64,000 nucleotides of DNA from Marinobacter sp. DY40_1A1 (GTDB taxonomy: Bacteria; Pseudomonadota; Gammaproteobacteria; Pseudomonadales; Oleiphilaceae): contig NZ_VCHA01000001.1 in NCBI RefSeq assembly GCF_016597815.1, forward strand, positions 1,054,001-1,118,000, in the 5' to 3' direction. The translations under genes were made by a program, and so were the position numbers. Under the pieces are notes generated by a model, which was not told where the DNA came from, made no database searches, and saw only the letters and a program-made list of their open reading frames with translations. This document shows positions 46,333 to 54,585 of the stretch, piece by piece (position 1 is the first letter of the stretch; every line of letters starts with the position of its first letter).

Positions 46333-47271
46333 CTAAAGCTCGTTGGTCAAGTCATTTTTCTCATATTTTTGATTGAAGAGAAAGCTTTCTAGTACCTGTA
46401 TAAGCCATATGCGATAAGACTTTCTTTTTACCCCTGTACTCCATGGACCTAGTCTCAGCAGAAGGTGGTGAAGGAAATGCCATTTTATAGTGTTCTCTGG
46501 AATATCAATAAGCTGCGCATTGTCGACCAGATTTCTGTTTGTGATAACTTGAGCAGCACTAAAAGGCGATGGTCCGCATGAGGGAAGCGAGAGAGCCAGG
46601 GTAAAGTGGTCGTACATTGGCATTGCCGTAATGGCAAAATCCTCGAAATCAATCACAGTGATGTGATCAGTGTCGATAATCAGATTGTTCAGACAAAAAT
46701 CGCCATGTTGAGGTATCGATGAGCAATCGGGAGTTTGTGAGAGATCATTAATCGCAAGTTCGACGAGCTTTTCGAGTTCGGTATTCCCCGTCTCGCCCGT
46801 GCTCTGATATTCCAAAAAGGCTTTACGTAGTTCTTCATGAGGCTTGAGCTTGTTGGTTTTGTTCTCGATCTTCTCTTTCGCCCTAATCGCCGCGTGAAAG
46901 TTCGTTAGTGTTTGCCATATTCTCGTTTCGATGCGTTTCCTTTCTTCCTCAGAACGGATTTTTGATTTTACTTGAAACCAGGGGGCACCTTTGACTCCGC
47001 GTTGCACATCATACTTTTCCCTGGCATGTTCATAAATCCCCACTGGCTCGGGAACTAGGTTGCCCACTAGGCTATAGAGTTCGTTGTGAATATGGTTGGA
47101 GTGGAAAGCATGGGCGTCGTCAAGTTTACGAACTACGTAGGCTGGGTAGTCAGAATTTTTATTGAAGACCAGATAAATTGGCCGACTGGTGCTTACGCAC
47201 GCAATTGAGTATTTATCCACATGGTCATCCAGCAAGGCAGCGGTGGACAGCAGCTGTTTAATGAAATACAT
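46333..47271 (-). CDS. Aminoglycoside phosphotransferase (APH)-like kinase
   Basis: 312 residues. A protein-kinase-like fold: N-terminal VRKLDDAHAFHSNHIHNELYSL, catalytic loop IPQHGDFCLNNLIIDTD and metal motif VIDFEDFA. These are the Brenner and DFG-equivalent motifs of APH/choline kinase enzymes. In polysaccharide loci such kinases can phosphorylate sugars or choline-like groups; the substrate here is unknown. It is 7 bases downstream of a small protein gene and convergent to the exopolysaccharide operon. Confidence 0.78.
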   Translation of the reverse strand: MYFIKQLLSTAALLDDHVDKYSIACVSTSRPIYLVFNKNSDYPAYVVRKLDDAHAFHSNHIHNELYSLVGNLVPEPVGIYEHAREKYDVQRGVKGAPWFQVKSKIRSEEERKRIETRIWQTLTNFHAAIRAKEKIENKTNKLKPHEELRKAFLEYQSTGETGNTELEKLVELAINDLSQTPDCSSIPQHGDFCLNNLIIDTDHITVIDFEDFAITAMPMYDHFTLALSLPSCGPSPFSAAQVITNRNLVDNAQLIDIPENTIKWHFLHHLLLRLGPWSTGVKRKSYRIWLIQVLESFLFNQKYEKNDLTNEL

Positions 47272-47278
47272 GGCTATT

Positions 47279-47746
47279 TTATTCCCTGCTCAAAATGAGG
47301 CCTAAGCCGCCAATTGCTGGATTGGCTCCGAGAAGCTTCGCAACGACATATCTGATCATTCTTGCCAAGTTAGACTGATCGTACGGCAAAATGTTGGCTG
47401 AAACATACAGATCTGCGCTGGTGTGAAGCTCATAAACGCATGCTGGGTAATCCAGTGAGGGATAAATACCAACAAGGTTTGCATTCGTCAGGGGATCTTC
47501 GTGAGAAAACTCCTGTTGTATCTTTTTGAGCGCCGCCATGCTGTGGTAAAGCGTTTTGATGGTTTTTAATTTCTGGTTGCTGGTGCTGGTATTAGCAATG
47601 ATGCAGCAGCGCTCGGAAGTTTTAAGGAGTTGTCGGGCCTTGAGAATAGTTGACTCAGAGTCAGCGAGTTGTAGCATTACAACAGGGCTTTGTAATACAT
47701 CCTCAAGCTGGGAAAACTGCTCTTCCTTGGCAGTAAAGTCAGGCAT
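47279..47746 (-). CDS. Hypothetical protein paired with the APH-like kinase
   Basis: 155 residues, no family recognised, no signal peptide or membrane helix. Predicted alternating strands and helices (VVMLQLADSESTILKARQLL, CCIIANTST) and a Gly-rich end (GANPAIGGLGLIL). The 7-base spacing to the kinase gene indicates a two-gene unit. The IS5 element is inserted about 120 bases upstream of its start, so its original promoter may be disrupted or replaced. Confidence 0.6.
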   Translation of the reverse strand: MPDFTAKEEQFSQLEDVLQSPVVMLQLADSESTILKARQLLKTSERCCIIANTSTSNQKLKTIKTLYHSMAALKKIQQEFSHEDPLTNANLVGIYPSLDYPACVYELHTSADLYVSANILPYDQSNLARMIRYVVAKLLGANPAIGGLGLILSRE

Positions 47747-47868
47747 AGAAAACTCGAATTAGTGAGGTTTTGAAAAGGGGTAGAATATACAAACTGTTGC
47801 TGTCTCGCTGATTCTAGAGATTTATTCACTGTACCCCAGTTCCAGCGGCCGAGTTATAGAAAATCTAA

Positions 47869-49049
47869 GGAAGGTCTGATTAACGCCTGATTTCTCGCAG
47901 AATCGCTTTTCAACTCGAAAAAAAGCCATTCAAAGGCAAATTAGGCACAATCAGCCCCTCTGTTTGTTTGTTTTTTGCCCATTTCCCGCCGTTTTGGCGG
48001 AAAACAGGCGCACTGGCCCTACGCCAGCAGGTATTTTTCACCCATCAGCAGGTTGCTGAACGCAGCCAGCAAGTGCAATCGGTTACTGTTTTTGGCCAAG
48101 CCGCGATAGCGGACTTTGTTGTAGCCAAAGACCTCTTTAATGTACCGGAACGGATGTTCGACTTTGGCCCGGGCGCTGGCTTTGAGCTTCTCGGCTTTCA
48201 GTTTACGGGCGTCCAGTTTCTTCCGACTGCCGGGGCGTTTGGCAATGAACCAGGATACATTTTGGCGATCTCTATGCTCATCCCGCTTTTGAATGCCAAG
48301 ATAACCGGCATCACCGAACACGCGCTGCTCGTCGCCGTGGAGAAGGTTGCCAGCGGGCACGATGTCGTGGACGTTGGCTGCTGTGGTATCGATGCTGTGG
48401 ATCAGGCCGAGCGTGTCATCGACGCCGATGTGCATCTTCATGCCAAAGTAATATTGTTTTCCTTTCCTGGTCTGGTGCATTTCCGGCGGTCCGACGACTC
48501 GGTCGCGCTGGCCGCTCTCATTCTTGGTGGAGCTTGGGGCAGAAATGATCGTGGCATCCACAATGCTGCCTTCACGCAGCATCAAACCATTTTTCTCCAG
48601 GTGCTTGTTCACCTCTTTGAACAACACCTTGCCAAGGCCATGGCGCTCCAAGAAGTGACGGAACTTGAGAATGGTGGTTTCGTCCGGCAAGCGGTCCAGC
48701 TTCAGGCCAGCGAAGTGGCGCATGGATTCTATCTCGTACAGGGCGTCTTCCATGGCCGGGTCGCTGAGGTTATAAAACAACTGCATGCAGTGGACTCGCA
48801 GCATGGTGGGCAACGGATAGGGTGGCCGGCCAGTCTGGCCCTGCGGGTAATATCGGGCTACCTTCTTCTCCAGCTGCTTCCAGGGAATCAACGTGTCCAT
48901 CCGTTCCAGAAAGATCTCGCGACGAGTTTTGCGCTTCTTGTTCTGGTACTCGGCTTCGGAGAAGGTGATCTGATCCATGGTGGCAACGAATCCTGTGCGG
49001 TTGACGATGGCCGTATTATCGCTGATTTTGAGACTTATTCAGAGTCTCC
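47869..49049 (-). mobile_element. IS5-family insertion sequence, complete, with CTAA target duplication
   Basis: 1181 bases bounded by imperfect inverted repeats (left GGAAGGTCTGATTAA; right, read inward, GGAGACTCTGAATAA, 11 of 15 matching) and flanked on both sides by CTAA (47865-47868 and 49050-49053), the target type (YTAR) used by IS5 elements. It contains one intact transposase gene. The intact ends, duplication and open reading frame suggest recent insertion. Confidence 0.9.
48019..48978 (-). CDS. IS5-family transposase
   Basis: 319 residues, full length. N-terminal IS5 domain (LFYNLSDPAMEDALYEIESM), DDE catalytic residues in VDATIISAP (first Asp), GDAGYLG (second Asp) and in the Y(2)R(3)E(6)K region around KVEHPFRYIKEVFGYNKVRYRGL (Glu). 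It mediates cut-and-paste movement of the enclosing element. A long open frame on the opposite strand is a shadow. Confidence 0.94.
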   Translation of the reverse strand: MDQITFSEAEYQNKKRKTRREIFLERMDTLIPWKQLEKKVARYYPQGQTGRPPYPLPTMLRVHCMQLFYNLSDPAMEDALYEIESMRHFAGLKLDRLPDETTILKFRHFLERHGLGKVLFKEVNKHLEKNGLMLREGSIVDATIISAPSSTKNESGQRDRVVGPPEMHQTRKGKQYYFGMKMHIGVDDTLGLIHSIDTTAANVHDIVPAGNLLHGDEQRVFGDAGYLGIQKRDEHRDRQNVSWFIAKRPGSRKKLDARKLKAEKLKASARAKVEHPFRYIKEVFGYNKVRYRGLAKNSNRLHLLAAFSNLLMGEKYLLA

Positions 49050-49171
49050 CTAAAGCCACGCTGGCGCAAGAGAATAGATAACTTCAGTAATATGATGGCA
49101 GTACTACCAACTACGTTGGTGTTTGGAATTATTGAACCATTGTATCACATTCATAAATGCATCAAAGTGCC

Positions 49172-49697
49172 CTATCGAGACGTGCGGGGGGCCGGGCATT
49201 CGTCCTTGTCTTTGGGGCACCAGATCGCCTCGGCTTTTTTTGGACAGCGTCAGCAATTCTGCTGTTTCTGCCAAAGCCTTTACCTTCCGCCGCAGCTCGG
49301 CTTCGAGTTTTTTGACTCGTTTTTTCTCAGCCTTGGCCGCTTGCCGATGCTGCTTGGCCTGTTCATCAGGCTGGGCGTTGGCGCCCATGCAGGCGGCTTT
49401 CCAAGCTTCGATTTGTTCCGGGTAAAGGCCGTGCCTACGGCAATATTCACTGAGTTCCGCTTCCGTCATTGGGGCGGTTTCCAGAACAATGCGGAATTTT
49501 TCTTCGCCAGTCCACTTGTCGGGATGAGCTGAATTCGATGGTAAAACGGCACCTCGTCCTCTGGCGGCTTTACGCCAATTGTACAAAGTCGCGGTACTGA
49601 TGCCTTCCTGGCTGGCCAACTCGGCAACAGTCAGACTGTGAGGTGGGGCCATCTTCTGGAGAATGGCTTCCTTACCTTCCGGTGAATAATGGGGCAT
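49172..49697 (-). pseudogene. Remnant of an IS3-type transposase OrfA, orfB missing
   Basis: OrfA-like protein: HTH start (SLTVAELASQEGISTATLYNWRKAARG), CRRHGLYPEQIEAWKAAC and a C-terminal coiled coil (KRVKKLEAELRRKVKALAETAELL). A run of seven A at 49241-49235 (minus) breaks the expected ending: one base fewer gives SKKAEAIWCPKDKDE and a stop at 49172, whereas the frame as read runs on to 49104. No OrfB follows, so the element is truncated. The run may be a mutation or a slippage site of the type IS3 elements use. A group II intron sits directly upstream of its start. Confidence 0.7.
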
Positions 49698-49723
49698 GGT
49701 TGTCCTCTGAAATATTCAGGCGG

Positions 49724-51611
49724 GTGAGTCAGCCGAGGGAACTGCCCCCTCAGCTGCTTTCAGAACCCGGCGTGAACCTCTCAGCTCACCGGGCTCCCAT
49801 TGCTTCAACCGCAAACGCACCACGTCCACTCCAGTGGACAAATAAATTCGGGTGTTTGCGCTTTATACGATCAAGCCATGAGACTGCTCTCATCTTCTTG
49901 CCGCGCAAGCGCTTGTATTTCCGCATCGCCCATCGAATGATGGCTCGATCGATGTGATCTGCTACCGGCTGAAATTCAGACCCTCTAAAGCGACAATAAT
50001 ACCGGATCCAACCCCGGACTCGTGGAGCCAAGGCTTTGGCGATCTGGTCTATGGATAACTCGCTTCGAAGATTCAGGTGCCATCGCCTTACCGCCTGCCT
50101 CATAGACGTCATCGATTGACGACTTACTGCTGGCGTGAAACCAAGCGAGCTTCTCCCGCTCCGGTTGACGATGCGCCTCGGCCTGAACGTATATCCAAGA
50201 AAATCGAACTTAATGTTTTCATGATTTCCTTGTCGCCGACTATCCTTGCAGTACACAACTTTCGTTTTATCGGGATGCATTTCGAGACCGCATTGTCTTA
50301 GCCGCATATCTAACTGCGAATGCAGATACTGAGCCTCACGCTCACTTCGACAATGCAGTATTCCGTCATCTGCATATCGGCAGAATGGGATATCCGGATG
50401 ATGAACCGTCAGCCAACGATCCAATGCATAATGCAGAAACAGGTTCGCTAGAACTGGCGATAACGGGCCACCTTGTGGTGTGCCAACGTTCCGTCCTTCC
50501 TGCTTACCATCTTTCGTCTGCATCGGTGCCGTTAGCCAGCGCTTCACATACAGCAGCACCCAGGGTTCAGAACAATGGTGGTCAAGAGCCTTGAGCAATA
50601 GCTCATGATCAATATGATCAAACAAGCCACGGATGTCATACTCCAGCACCCAGTCCCTTTCCCAGCACCGCTTTCGCGTGATCGCAAGCGCATCATGCGC
50701 GGACTTCCCGCGCCGATACCCGTACGAGTCCACATGAAAGACAGGTTCCAGGATAGGTTCCAGCGTCATCGTAACCACAGTTTGCGCTATACGATCGCTA
50801 ACTGTGGGTACCCCGAGCAATCTTTCCCCTCCACTTTTCTTCGGAATTGGAACTGCTTTGACGGCCGGTGGGAAATAGCTGCCGGACGACATTCGATTCC
50901 AAATTAGATAGAGGTTCTTGCTCAAGTCTCGATCAAAGTCCTGAATCGTCTGGCCATCTACACCGGCCGCACCTCGATTCGATTTAACGCGCTGATACGC
51001 TTCCCATACCAGGCGCTTGGAAATATCAAACGGTTTTGCTGAGTTCACAGGCTCATCCTAAAATAAAGTTGGCCATGGAATCAGCCGAAGCAACTCGGCT
51101 CCTTCGCTCCGAGCCCATTACAGGCCCATCATCGCTACTACGAACCAATCCGTCCTCGAACCATGCATCGGTACTCTGCATCTTGCTTTTCTTCACTTGA
51201 TGCTCTCCCTTGGCATCATGGATTCGAGTTCCCACAGTTCCGTTGAAACGCCTGAACCGAGCTCGCGCCATCTCTATGCCGGACACCACCCATCCAGTAA
51301 GCAGGTTTCCGATGGATTTATCCCGGGGATAGTTGTGGCCCCCGGTTTTGATGTCAGTTTTCAATTTCGACACCTGAACGATGATTTGCTTGTGCTCGCC
51401 TTCTCGATTCCTACCTGACACACCCCATGGGTGAGCCTTTTCTCCTGACGCTTACGACAACGGTCTTCAGCCAATGCCGCTCAGGATGGTTTGAAGCCAG
51501 CCCCTGCAGGCAGACTCCGGAGGGTCGGTTCCTCCATCATTTCAACAGCTTCTCATGCTACACATATGACTCCTGTCTTATACTGTGCGCATCGATTGCT
51601 GTGGCACACAC
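49724..51611 (-). mobile_element. Group II intron with encoded reverse transcriptase
   Basis: The 3' end is well defined: a 34-base domain V (49763-49796, minus; starts GAGCCCGG, ends CCGGGTTC) followed by a domain VI stem CAGCTGAGGG/CCCTCGGCTG, a candidate branch-point A and a terminal AC at 49724. The 5' end is placed at GTGTG near 51611-51605 by consensus and size (about 1.89 kb), and is uncertain by a few bases or more. The intron carries one maturase gene and lies in the 5' untranslated part of the IS3-type remnant. Confidence 0.8.
49786..51048 (-). CDS. ltrA: Group II intron reverse transcriptase/maturase
   Basis: 420 residues from a GTG. Reverse transcriptase motifs: AGVDGQTIQDF, IPKKSGGERLLGVPTVSDRIAQ, GTPQGGPLSP, the active site YADD (CRYADDGILHC) and DFLGYTF; then the maturase region (RSELSIDQIAKALAPRVRGWIRYY, RWAMRKYKRLRG). 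No HNH endonuclease domain is present. The stop codon lies inside intron domain V. It should help the intron splice and retrohome. Confidence 0.94.
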   Translation of the reverse strand: MNSAKPFDISKRLVWEAYQRVKSNRGAAGVDGQTIQDFDRDLSKNLYLIWNRMSSGSYFPPAVKAVPIPKKSGGERLLGVPTVSDRIAQTVVTMTLEPILEPVFHVDSYGYRRGKSAHDALAITRKRCWERDWVLEYDIRGLFDHIDHELLLKALDHHCSEPWVLLYVKRWLTAPMQTKDGKQEGRNVGTPQGGPLSPVLANLFLHYALDRWLTVHHPDIPFCRYADDGILHCRSEREAQYLHSQLDMRLRQCGLEMHPDKTKVVYCKDSRRQGNHENIKFDFLGYTFRPRRIVNRSGRSSLGFTPAVSRQSMTSMRQAVRRWHLNLRSELSIDQIAKALAPRVRGWIRYYCRFRGSEFQPVADHIDRAIIRWAMRKYKRLRGKKMRAVSWLDRIKRKHPNLFVHWSGRGAFAVEAMGAR

Positions 51612-52067
51612 AACTACTCTGACAGATAGATTACACAATGGCACTATTACAATCTGTGCCGGTCTCTGGATTCATTGAACCACGTCAGACTTATGAACCC
51701 CAAGCATTAAGAGACCATATGTTTTGAAAAGGTATCCTTACGCCAGTAACAGCGAGCTCACATCCGGGATGCATCGGAGTGTCCAATCGAGACCACTTCT
51801 CCTTGGAGGTGATCCTTTAACAAAATGTTACCAAATCGCGTGGTTCACCATCTCAATGAAATAGTTTTCCGCAATTTGACGCTATTTTACAATATGCTTG
51901 CCTGTGAGTTCTCTGTTAGCATTGGTGGTATATTCGCTGGGCACGGCGGCGTCTGATTTTTCTGTGCCCAATACTACATCGTTTGTTGAGTTTTCGGAAT
52001 CGGGCAAGAATTGGATGAGATAACTCCAATCAAGAGTTCGGCTGAAAGCTTGTTAAAGGAAATAGCT
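51612..52067. other. Intergenic region with possible end of the IS3-type element
   Basis: 456 bases without a gene. On the minus strand TGTAATAGTGCC (starting 51651) just upstream of the intron may be the left end of the truncated IS3-type element, placing the intron inside its 5' leader. The remainder up to 52067 shows no RNA gene I recognise. The promoter of the 52.1 kb gene should be in the AT-rich part around 51840-51920, but no convincing box pair is seen. Confidence 0.35.
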
Positions 52068-53225
52068 ATGTTCGTATTGAAAAAGCACTTCGTTCCGAGG
52101 CTTTTAACGTTAGGTTTAATACTGGCATCTCCAGTACTACACTCAGAGGTGGTTTTTGAAGAGAATTTCGATGATCAGCCAGATTGGACGAGTGCGATGC
52201 ATAGTACGGACACAGAACAACGTGCTGTAACGCACATTATACCGCATGGCTGGAGCGCTATAAGGCAAGATCCTACTTGGGCACCCTCTAAGGGACATCC
52301 TTATAAGCACGAGAGTATCGAGGTTTTGGCATCAAATTCAAAAAAATGCCGAGACGGTACTGGTAAGTGTATGGTGAGTTGGAGGGATTCTTATAACCCA
52401 GGGTGGAAGCGTTGGACTTCAGAATCAATCATGCTTAAGTATTTACCTGAAGGGTATTCACAGTTATATGTCGAGTTTTGGATACGCTTTGGACCTAACT
52501 GGACAAGAACAAATGTAGATGGGGTGCCGTCAGCGGCGTCTAAGCTATTTCGAATTTCTAGTTGGCGAGGGAATGGTAGTGAGTTTCAAGCCTTTCCTGA
52601 TGGAGATATTGGGCCAATAGCATTATGGGACTACAGCTTAAATAAATACGGTGTGCGTAATACAATTAGCTGGAGAGGCGGCCCTCATGGGGACAATTAT
52701 AATTATAGGGACGGCGAAATTCCGGGCCTGCCCGCACCACTAATAAATACGGGTGATCTTAATTTAAATTTCTCGGGTCATTTAAAAGGAATGGGTCCCG
52801 GCGGTTCAGATCCCAAAGTGTCGGACAGGTTAAATGGGGGGCTCATCGATTTGAATTCGCCCTCCATAGTAAAGCACGATCAAGTTTTCGGCCCTGGTGA
52901 TTCTTGGACCAAAATAGGGATATTTGTGAAAATGAACTCTGCACCTGGGCTTAAAGACGGCGTTTTCCAGCAGTGGTTGAATGACGAGCAGGTCTTCATA
53001 TCGACCACAATCCCTTGGATTCGACCATCAGTCACAGAAACTGAAAATGCGCAGTGGAACCTTGTGGCAATTGGTGGTAATGATTTTTTTCAAATATACC
53101 CAAATGAAGCTCAACATGAGGAGTGGTATGCGATCGATGATCTCATCATAAGGGATGATGTTCCTCATTATTTAAATACTACCGCTGTTGCTCCCAATCC
53201 ACCCATCGGGCTTGATGTAAAATGA
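52068..53225 (+). CDS. Secreted ConA-like jelly-roll protein, possible polysaccharide-binding or lyase protein
   Basis: 385 residues from the ATG at 52068 (AAGGAA upstream, then a signal peptide ending HS); a longer in-frame start at 52011 lacks these. The mature N-terminus VVFEENFDDQPDW and the C-terminal WYAIDDLIIRDD are typical of concanavalin-like sandwich folds that bind or cleave glycans. Aromatic-rich stretches (WKRWTSESIMLKYLPEGYSQ, YVEFWIRFGPNW) fit a carbohydrate groove. No catalytic signature can be assigned. Located among glycan genes, it may bind or trim the exopolysaccharide. Confidence 0.6.
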   Translation: MFVLKKHFVPRLLTLGLILASPVLHSEVVFEENFDDQPDWTSAMHSTDTEQRAVTHIIPHGWSAIRQDPTWAPSKGHPYKHESIEVLASNSKKCRDGTGKCMVSWRDSYNPGWKRWTSESIMLKYLPEGYSQLYVEFWIRFGPNWTRTNVDGVPSAASKLFRISSWRGNGSEFQAFPDGDIGPIALWDYSLNKYGVRNTISWRGGPHGDNYNYRDGEIPGLPAPLINTGDLNLNFSGHLKGMGPGGSDPKVSDRLNGGLIDLNSPSIVKHDQVFGPGDSWTKIGIFVKMNSAPGLKDGVFQQWLNDEQVFISTTIPWIRPSVTETENAQWNLVAIGGNDFFQIYPNEAQHEEWYAIDDLIIRDDVPHYLNTTAVAPNPPIGLDVK

Positions 53226-53319
53226 ATCTCTTGTTTTTACAGACCTCTATTGTTGAGCTCGGATTAACTCGTCTTCTAGCCATTAGGCAATATAATTGAG
53301 AAAAAAATAGTTTTTCAAG

Positions 53320-53370
53320 CCCAGAATGGGTTATTGGGCCTATTCTGGGCCTATTCTGGGTCTATTATAC
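53320..53370. repeat. 11-bp tandem repeats forming alternative hairpins
   Basis: GGGCCTATTCT is repeated in tandem from 53336 (two full copies and a partial GGGTCTATTA). CCCAGAAT (53320-53327) is complementary to ATTCTGGG in either copy (53342-53349 or 53353-53360), giving two mutually exclusive stems between convergent genes. It could act as a weak bidirectional terminator. The rest of the 281-base gap (53226-53506) shows nothing. Confidence 0.5.
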
Positions 53371-53506
53371 TGCGTTCCGTCTTACCTTACAGGCTCGATA
53401 CACTATCTTTCTGATAGATCAAGGTTTGCACAGTAAAAATACCCTCGAAGTCCGTGAGGTATCTATCGAGACATTTTTTGGATGGCTGCTTTGATTCGTC
53501 GTTGCC

Positions 53507-54526
53507 TTATAGAAAATTAACAATTTCCTGAATTTCTTTGAATCTATTATTCCAATCCTTAATTAATTCAGGGATGAAAGTCTCTATTTCTTCGGTGAGT
53601 TCAGCTTTCCTTCTAATGACTTCTTCAATGCTATCTTTTATAGAAGTTGAAGATATCTCTGTGTAAATGCAACCCTTCCTAAAGTACTGACGAAGTGTTT
53701 CTGTATTGGATACAACAAAGGGCTTTTTTAGTGCCAAAGCCTCATAGGCTCCACAATTAAGTATAAATTCTTCCTTCGTTAAAACTACAATAGCATCTGA
53801 ACAATGCATAAGAGATTGATATTCTGATTCAGCTATATATCCTGTTAAGATCACACCTTGTTTTTTAAGTTGATCTCGATCCACCTCGCTGAGTTTTTTA
53901 AGGTAGTTTCCCGTAATATAAATCCGATAAAGTGAAGAGAGGTTGATACCTGCTTCTACTATTTCATCTATAGGTTCATCGTCATCAAATGTCGCCACCA
54001 CCATGATTTTATGAACTTTGTCGTCGAAATTAAACTGCGTGTTTCGATTTTTCATATAATTCATTACAGGAAGCTTGTCCTGTAATATAACTGCTTGGCT
54101 CCCGACACTTTCACATAATTTTTTTAAGAATTCATTTGTAACAATAGTTAAGTCGGAGTTTTTAATAGTAAAATTGCTTAACAAATGAAATATTTTCCAT
54201 TTTAAATGTTTAGACTCTGTGGTGTTCAGTTTAAAGTTTGAATGTCGATCTACCACTAATTTAAAGCCGGTAATTTTTTTTAAAATAACAAGGAGAGTTG
54301 TTAGAACTATTGATGGGTTCTGGCAGAAAATCAGTTTTGGTTTTCTAGTTAGAACTAGACGGGCGGTTTTAAAAGATAAAGTTGGATAGCGCAACCATCT
54401 GCGATGCTTGTTAGTATGGATAATTAGCTCTGCATTGAATGCGTCTGCTAGCTCTCGAGATCTCCGGTGATTTTCCCAGCTTATCCATATTCGGCTACCT
54501 AAAGTTTCCATTGTGTTGGGACTCAT
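53507..54526 (-). CDS. GT4-like glycosyltransferase
   Basis: 339 residues. N-terminal GT-B half with IHTNKHRRWLRYPTLSF and KPKLIFCQNPSIVL, C-terminal half with IMVVATFDDDEPIDEI, GVILTGYI and EEFILNCGAYEALALKKP, the retaining GT4 E-X7-E-like region. Somewhat short for the family. No clear ribosome site; the second ATG five codons in is an alternative. AT-rich. It ends a leftward group of glycan genes and should add a sugar to a repeat unit or surface glycan. Confidence 0.78.
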   Translation of the reverse strand: MSPNTMETLGSRIWISWENHRRSRELADAFNAELIIHTNKHRRWLRYPTLSFKTARLVLTRKPKLIFCQNPSIVLTTLLVILKKITGFKLVVDRHSNFKLNTTESKHLKWKIFHLLSNFTIKNSDLTIVTNEFLKKLCESVGSQAVILQDKLPVMNYMKNRNTQFNFDDKVHKIMVVATFDDDEPIDEIVEAGINLSSLYRIYITGNYLKKLSEVDRDQLKKQGVILTGYIAESEYQSLMHCSDAIVVLTKEEFILNCGAYEALALKKPFVVSNTETLRQYFRKGCIYTEISSTSIKDSIEEVIRRKAELTEEIETFIPELIKDWNNRFKEIQEIVNFL

Positions 54527-54585
54527 TTTAATTATGTGAATTTACTTCGTATTAAATCAAAAATATTCAAAGTTCTAAGGTCTAG

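Noticed and set aside
47968..49053. Rightward open frame of 361 codons across the IS5 element
   Set aside because: It is the complement of the transposase gene and spans the element ends; not a cargo gene.
49125..51680. Similar GGTTCAAT sequences on both sides of the IS3 remnant and intron, as a target duplication
   Set aside because: They match over only about 8 bases with differing flanks, and the element is truncated; chance similarity is as likely.
53336..53370. Short tandem repeats as a CRISPR array
   Set aside because: Units are 11 bases with no spacers and no cas genes nearby.
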